NCBI RefSeq assembly: GCF_022682495.2
Contig: NC_071398.1
Coordinates: forward strand, 15,940,934 to 16,004,933
Origin: Desmodus rotundus
Taxonomy: Eukaryota > Chordata > Mammalia > Chiroptera > Phyllostomidae
DNA length: 64,000 bases
Direction: 5' to 3'
Made by a program: the position numbers and the translations under genes. Below the pieces are notes generated by a model. The model saw only the letters and a program-made list of their open reading frames with translations. It ran no database searches and was not told the DNA's origin. Shown here piece by piece: positions 59,614-64,000 of the stretch. Every line of letters starts with the position of its first letter. Position 1 is the first letter of the stretch.

Positions 59614-60412
59614 CTTTGGCAGAACAAGAACGAGATGCCTGAGGTTCAGGGCAAGATCATAACGCTCACGTGCTTCCTAGAGATGCTCTTAGCAGGCAAT
59701 ACTGCCACCTGCCCTCCCTGGTCTGGCTCTTCCATTGCTGAGCAGCCACAGTGGACGACCCACCCTCGTGCCCTTTTTTGCCCAGGTAAGAGAATTTTCA
59801 TTTTTAGAAATGTGACCTTTTGAGACTCCTCAAAGCTAATTTGCCCTGCTGCTACAGAGGTGGGGGTAGAATAAGCAGACAGCTTGGCAGATTAGCTAGA
59901 CCTTGAAAAACCAACCTGAGGGCAGTCCTCACTCTGGGTCCTGGGAGCACCACCTTGGTGTAGCTTGCTTTCCTGAGGCATTAGGCAGGGAAAGAAAAGC
60001 CCCCTCACCTCAGTGGTGTAATGTAGGTCTCCCAGGAGGTTTCCAGCTAATCCAGTGCTGTAGCGAGCCTCGATCTCCCCCTGTAGCTCCATCAGCACCC
60101 ATTCTGCCAGGCCTCCAGCCCCAGCACTGCAAGCAAAGGGCTGGCGGTTACAATATTTTTGTGGGGTGAAGGATGACTAGTGTCCTACACCACCATTCAA
60201 GGCCCAAAGGAACTCTGTGTTGAGCACAAGTTCTCGGGAAACTGGGCACTGTTCCGCACTGAACTAGAGATTGAAATGCAAGGATCTGCATGAGAGGTAC
60301 CTCAGGACCCTGATTCCTCCAGTAAGTAGAAAATCTATATAGCTCTTAAGCATTCAAGCTAAATTAAAAAAGCCTTAAAATGTACTCACCTGGAAACAAC
60401 AATTTGTACCAT
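59389..60412 (-). CDS. CHTF8: CHTF8 (CTF8), subunit of the CTF18-RFC clamp loader, 121 aa
   Basis: Minus-strand coding exons are 60412-60390 (7 codons plus 2 nt), 60126-60009 (1 nt plus 39 codons) and 59613-59389 (74 codons plus TGA), joining to 121 codons, the human length. The protein starts [17 protein letters not shown], continues [20 protein letters not shown], and ends [18 protein letters not shown]8 pairs with DCC1 and the CTF18 C-terminus to form the alternative PCNA loader used in sister-chromatid cohesion and replication; it adopts a small beta-barrel fold. Splice sites: TCCAG|GTGAGT, ttgcag|T, GAG|GTGAGG, gccaaag|GGA. The acceptor of the last exon is AAAG rather than the commoner CAG. 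Compared with remembered human sequence, differences cluster at [18 protein letters not shown]. Its stop overlaps the DERPC ATG. Confidence 0.94.
59614..60008 (-). other. CHTF8: CHTF8 intron between its second and third coding exons
   Basis: 395 bp, from GTGAGG to gccaaag on the minus strand. No repeat or extra exon seen. Confidence 0.9.
60009..60126 (-). other. CHTF8: CHTF8 second coding exon
   Basis: 118 bp. It is entered in phase 2 (AG|T makes Ser) and left in phase 0 at ACTGAG|GTGAGG. It encodes [20 protein letters not shown] and onward to LHYTTE. Confidence 0.93.
60127..60389 (-). other. CHTF8: CHTF8 intron after the first coding exon
   Basis: 263 bp, from GTGAGT to cttgcag on the minus strand. 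Nothing else recognised in it. Confidence 0.9.
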
Positions 60413-60448
60413 GAGCCTTCCGTCTTTAAAAAAGCAACCGAAAATAAG
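60390..60448 (-). other. CHTF8: CHTF8 first coding exon with 36 nt of 5' UTR
   Basis: On the minus strand the acceptor cccctctacag ends at 60449. The exon then runs 36 nt of leader, ATG at 60412, and a donor after TCCAG. At least one further 5' non-coding exon must lie upstream, beyond the window. Confidence 0.85.
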
Positions 60449-60484
60449 CTGTAGAGGGGAAAAAAAAGGTTTAGGATAATAATG

Positions 60485-60755
60485 ATAGCTCATATTTACT
60501 CGTGTATTAGGCACTTACTGCTTTATGTACATTTTATTTCATTCCTCTAACAATTCTGTAAGGTGTAAACTTTAAAAAAACTGATATACAAGATTACTTA
60601 AGATCACCAAAGGCAACTACAATGCAAACAGTTAACGATGTATCACAATTGGGTTCAAGATCACAGAGCTACTAGTCAAAAAGACAGAATTTGAACCCAA
60701 CATATACACTGCACAGCCCACTTTCTCGACCACTATACTAATAATCTGCCTTCCT
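60485..60755 (-). repeat. MIR SINE in CHTF8 intron
   Basis: gtgtattaggcacttactgc, cattcctctaacaattctgt and gacagaatttgaacccaaca. Confidence 0.75.
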
Positions 60756-62164
60756 CAAGGATATTGTTAAGAGCTAGTTCTTTTAGATTTTTTTTTCCCT
60801 TGGTTGATAAACTTCGTGCCCACTTTGCTTATCTGGTATTTCAAGGTTCAAAGGACCTCCTTTAACTAAAAGCCTTGAGAACTGAAAAGTCCTTCAGTCA
60901 ACTTTAATGAAAGGTAAGCTGATTTCTGATGTGACTCTCATCAAATGCTTTTACCATCTTTTGCTCATTGACACTAAAAATAGTGTAGCAAGACACTAAG
61001 ACTTTTTATACAACAGCACCACCTGGTGGCAAGTTTGTGGTAAACCCATCCTGTACAAGAATGGGTTTACATGGAACACTTTTGCTGGAAACTGGCTTCG
61101 CTTGTACCTATCTTTCTGGGAAGGACAGATTCAGCAAGGATCTAAACTACAACTTCTGTGTAAGTCTTTTCAATGAATAGATGGAGCTTAGTGAAAGGTT
61201 ATTAGTCCAGTGTTTACCAAATGTAGTACAGCAAGTTAGTAGGTATAATTGTGCTCAAATTTAGCAAATAAATTAAAATAGGTTTCTTTACTGATCTGTT
61301 AATCTTCATTTTGGGTCTCCAGGGAAGAGTGCACTGCCATCAGACAGACTTAAAAGGACAGCACACTCTCTACTCTTGAGCACCAAACATACTTTGGGAA
61401 CATGAGGTTGGTCAAATCAACTGGACTTCAAAAATAAATGGCGGCAAATATTTAGTGAATTTTTAGTATGAATCAGATGCTGTGCACAGACATGGGTGGT
61501 ATCTCTTATCACTGTGACCACTCTGAGATACAATTGTTTGTACGTGGCACACACACAGGCAATGTATGGTAGTACCAGCCTAAGAACCTAGGCCATCTGA
61601 CTTTATCTACACTGGTTATGACTAGCCAGTTCTGTCCTCCCAGAGGAGAAAACCAAGTTCCAGTGAGAAAGAAAAGGCATCAGGCGGGCACCGCATACAC
61701 CCAAGAGTTGGTCAGAAGGGCAACAGGGAATCAAGAAGCCACCCTCAAATAAGCTGCACCTTGGGAAGCAGCACCAGCTGTGGGATCACGTAAGAACAGG
61801 TAATAAATACACTAGCTCAGGAGGGCACTGGTCTTTTGACAAAGGAGGCCCTCATCGAAAGAACCACCAAAAGCACTTCCAAGGTTTCTTGAAGGAGAAA
61901 GAGTAATGATTTAAAATCAAAACCCAAAAGGTTTGACTGGATTCAGAACAATCTGGGTGGGATACACATTGTCATTTGGCTTCTAACTCTGTTTTGAAGT
62001 TAATTACTATTAAAATTATTAATTAAAAAACCTGAAAAATCAAAGTGCCACCACAATTTCTAAGAAAAAGGTCCAGGCAGAGCATTATCTTTGTAACAAA
62101 AAGCTTCATTTCTCACTGGTCTGAACACTTAATCTGGAATCTTCCAGTTCTGAAATGAAAACAA

Positions 62165-62300
62165 TTCTATATAAGCACTGTTTTATCTCCCATTTTACAG
62201 ATGAAAACAGGCTTAAAGAAGCTAAAGGTCAAGTAACAACTCACAAAGTGGGACAGCTGGGATGTGAACTCCACGACATGGTCTCTCCGGCTCCCTCTCC
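62165..62300 (-). repeat. MIR SINE fragment
   Basis: tctcccattttacagatgaa, gctaaaggtcaagtaacaac and agctgggatgtgaactccac. Confidence 0.75.
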
Positions 62301-62989
62301 TACTGCAACTATATTGGCAAATTTTACACTTCTACTTTAGGGCCTTAAAATATCCTGTCACCTGAATCCTTTTTTTTTTTTCTTGCAACAGTTGCCCTTC
62401 GGCAAAGTAGATAGGTATTGAGTATGCCTGTAGAACTCTGATTGCTTTACAATACTAGCCTTTCTCACAGCATCTTTTACAAAATGGCAAGTAAGTAACC
62501 TATGCAGGTCTTGTAACTTGCCACCAAAGCAGCTATTACATCTGTGGGGCGGGCAATTAAAAAAGAACAATAAGCCTGTTTATATTACCGTATCTACTTA
62601 TAGAGGCCATTCTTTGACACTGATTCCTTTTAATCTCCAACAAAATTTATCTTCTGGCTTGTGAATTGTTAGAAGATTACTGTCTTAAAGAGAACAGTCT
62701 TATAGTGAATAATTATTTTCATAATGGTAACTGCCCCCAAGATAAAAGTATGGCAGAATAAAGAACATACAACTTTTACTGAAAGGGGCCTTGACTCAAT
62801 GGTTTAACTTAACCACAAATACTTTTTTTCTAGAGCTAAATAATGTTTTATAAATTGTTTTCATTAGAATCAATTCTTATATTTTAAGCTTTTTAAAGTA
62901 AAGGAATGAAGGCTTTAATATCTGCTAGGCCAACAGGTAGCATTTACTGCTCTCTTAATTGGGCCCAGGGACTATTCCTTGTGTTTTGG

Positions 62990-63185
62990 GATACAGGGAG
63001 GAAAGCCATTAGATCTGGATTCTGATTATGCCACGTATCCTATGTATGACAGGTAATTTAACCTTGTTTCAGTTCCCTGCTAATAAACCAGGCATAACAA
63101 AGAACCACTTCAAGGAGTTGAGAATTAAATGAGGTTATGAATGTAAAGTGTTCAGCACAGTACCTAGCACATGAAAAAGCCTTTA
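62990..63185 (+). repeat. MIR SINE fragment
   Basis: taatttaaccttgtttcagt, gagaattaaatgaggttatg and cagcacagtacctagcacat follow forward MIR order. Confidence 0.75.
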
Positions 63186-64000
63186 GGGTCAAGCTACTGA
63201 TTACCTGGAGGAACGTGGCTTTTTCTTAGTATAGAAATGTCTTCATATTACACTGATTATTATTGTTTTAATGTTTATAATGGAGTAAAACATCCTATAG
63301 AAGCAGCGGGTCATCAGAATAAAATCAAGTTCACACACAATGGGAGAACAATTCAAGCATGGTAGTCAGGGTTCACCAGAACTGCTTCAGTTCTTGAGGT
63401 TGTTTTCCTCTAAATGATGACTATTTTTGTGTGCCTTTCCACCAAATGAACAATTCAGGAAGTTTGATATACAAATGAATACAGAATCTTTTTATTAGCA
63501 GTGTTACTGTGGTTTTGTGACTGAAGGGGATAGTCTAAAAGGGATCTTGTCTGTGGACAGCTTTCCATCAAGTGCTAAAATCCTGTTTATGAATGAGAAG
63601 CTTTCCTCCCTCCAAAAGGGGGCTATGGAGGGTAGGTGGAACTGAATGCTTCCAAACTTTTCTTAGTGAAGTGTGTTCAAATACGTGTGTGGATACTATG
63701 CATACACGTGGTACTTTCCCATCACATTTTAGGATTCCCATGATGGAGGGAATCAATTACTGGTATTTGCAGACAATGGGTGGAAAAAATGGCTTCAGTC
63801 GATCTGAGTTACTCCAGTTTTCTCCATCTTCTGCCACTCTGCAACCCCATCTCAACCCTTCCCCTCTCACTGCTACAGCACCCTACGTTCCCCAAAGCCC
63901 CTTCCTTCTAACCGTGCTTGAGGTCTCCCTCAATCGCGGACTCTCCTCCTCCCACCAGCCCCCATTTTCTCCACCCTCTCCCCTTCCCATCCCTTCAGTT

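Larger units (their letters stand above)
60449..64000 (-). other. CHTF8: CHTF8 5' intron (runs past the window edge)
   Basis: It is intronic because the 60390-60448 exon has a 3' splice site and no promoter signature. It contains MIR-type fragments (about 60485-60755, 61440-61660, 62165-62300, 62990-63185) and plain AT-rich sequence. No CpG island appears before 64000, so the promoter is further on. Confidence 0.7.

Overview
The window is nuclear DNA from a bat. The evidence is 18 recognisable copies of the Ves-type, tRNA-derived SINE (CCCTGG/A-CTGG-TGTGGCTCAGT heads, CT-rich 3' parts, A-rich tails), many with exact target-site duplications. Ves SINEs are a known marker of yangochiropteran bats; the species cannot be read from the sequence. 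Gene content and order match the conserved mammalian block TANGO6 - HAS3 - CHTF8/DERPC (human 16q22.1). There is nothing prokaryotic, and no complete virus or retrovirus. || Layout. Positions 1-30640 hold the 3' end of TANGO6 (+): the penultimate coding exon (4854-4967), a last intron of about 25 kb, and the terminal exon (30219-30395 coding) with a short 3' UTR. Positions 30640-44900 are intergenic, made mostly of SINEs, MIR, L2, MER5-like pieces and a truncated LINE end. Positions 44900-47000 are a CpG island with the HAS3 promoter and a non-coding first exon (donor at 45365). HAS3 (+) has three coding exons (48438-49073, 52211-52312, 53112-54035) that join to 553 codons, the full mammalian HAS3 length, followed by a 2.4 kb 3' UTR ending at an AATAAA at 56398. 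On the opposite strand, tail to tail with HAS3, lies the bicistronic CHTF8/DERPC locus: CHTF8 exons at 60412-60390, 60126-60009 and 59613-59389 (121 codons, the full human length), then DERPC (579 codons, 59392-57653), whose ATG overlaps the CHTF8 stop as ATGA. The CHTF8 5' non-coding exon(s) and promoter lie beyond position 64000. || How the genes relate. They are neighbours, not a pathway: TANGO6 is a HEAT-type protein linked to Golgi organisation, HAS3 is a plasma-membrane hyaluronan synthase, CHTF8 is a small subunit of the CTF18 alternative clamp loader, and DERPC is a Pro/Gly-rich protein of poorly known function. || The points most worth a second look are: the ATGA overlap joining CHTF8 to DERPC; a five-copy 39-bp in-frame minisatellite in DERPC; a Ves SINE inserted 30 bp before HAS3 exon 3, whose target-site duplication carries the probable branch site; a 7-codon uORF in HAS3 exon 1 and a HAS3 ATG placed exactly on the splice junction; a Ves SINE carrying a hairpin-forming MITE-like insert; and a pre-miRNA-sized hairpin in the last TANGO6 intron. 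I found no evidence of a wholly new multi-gene system.
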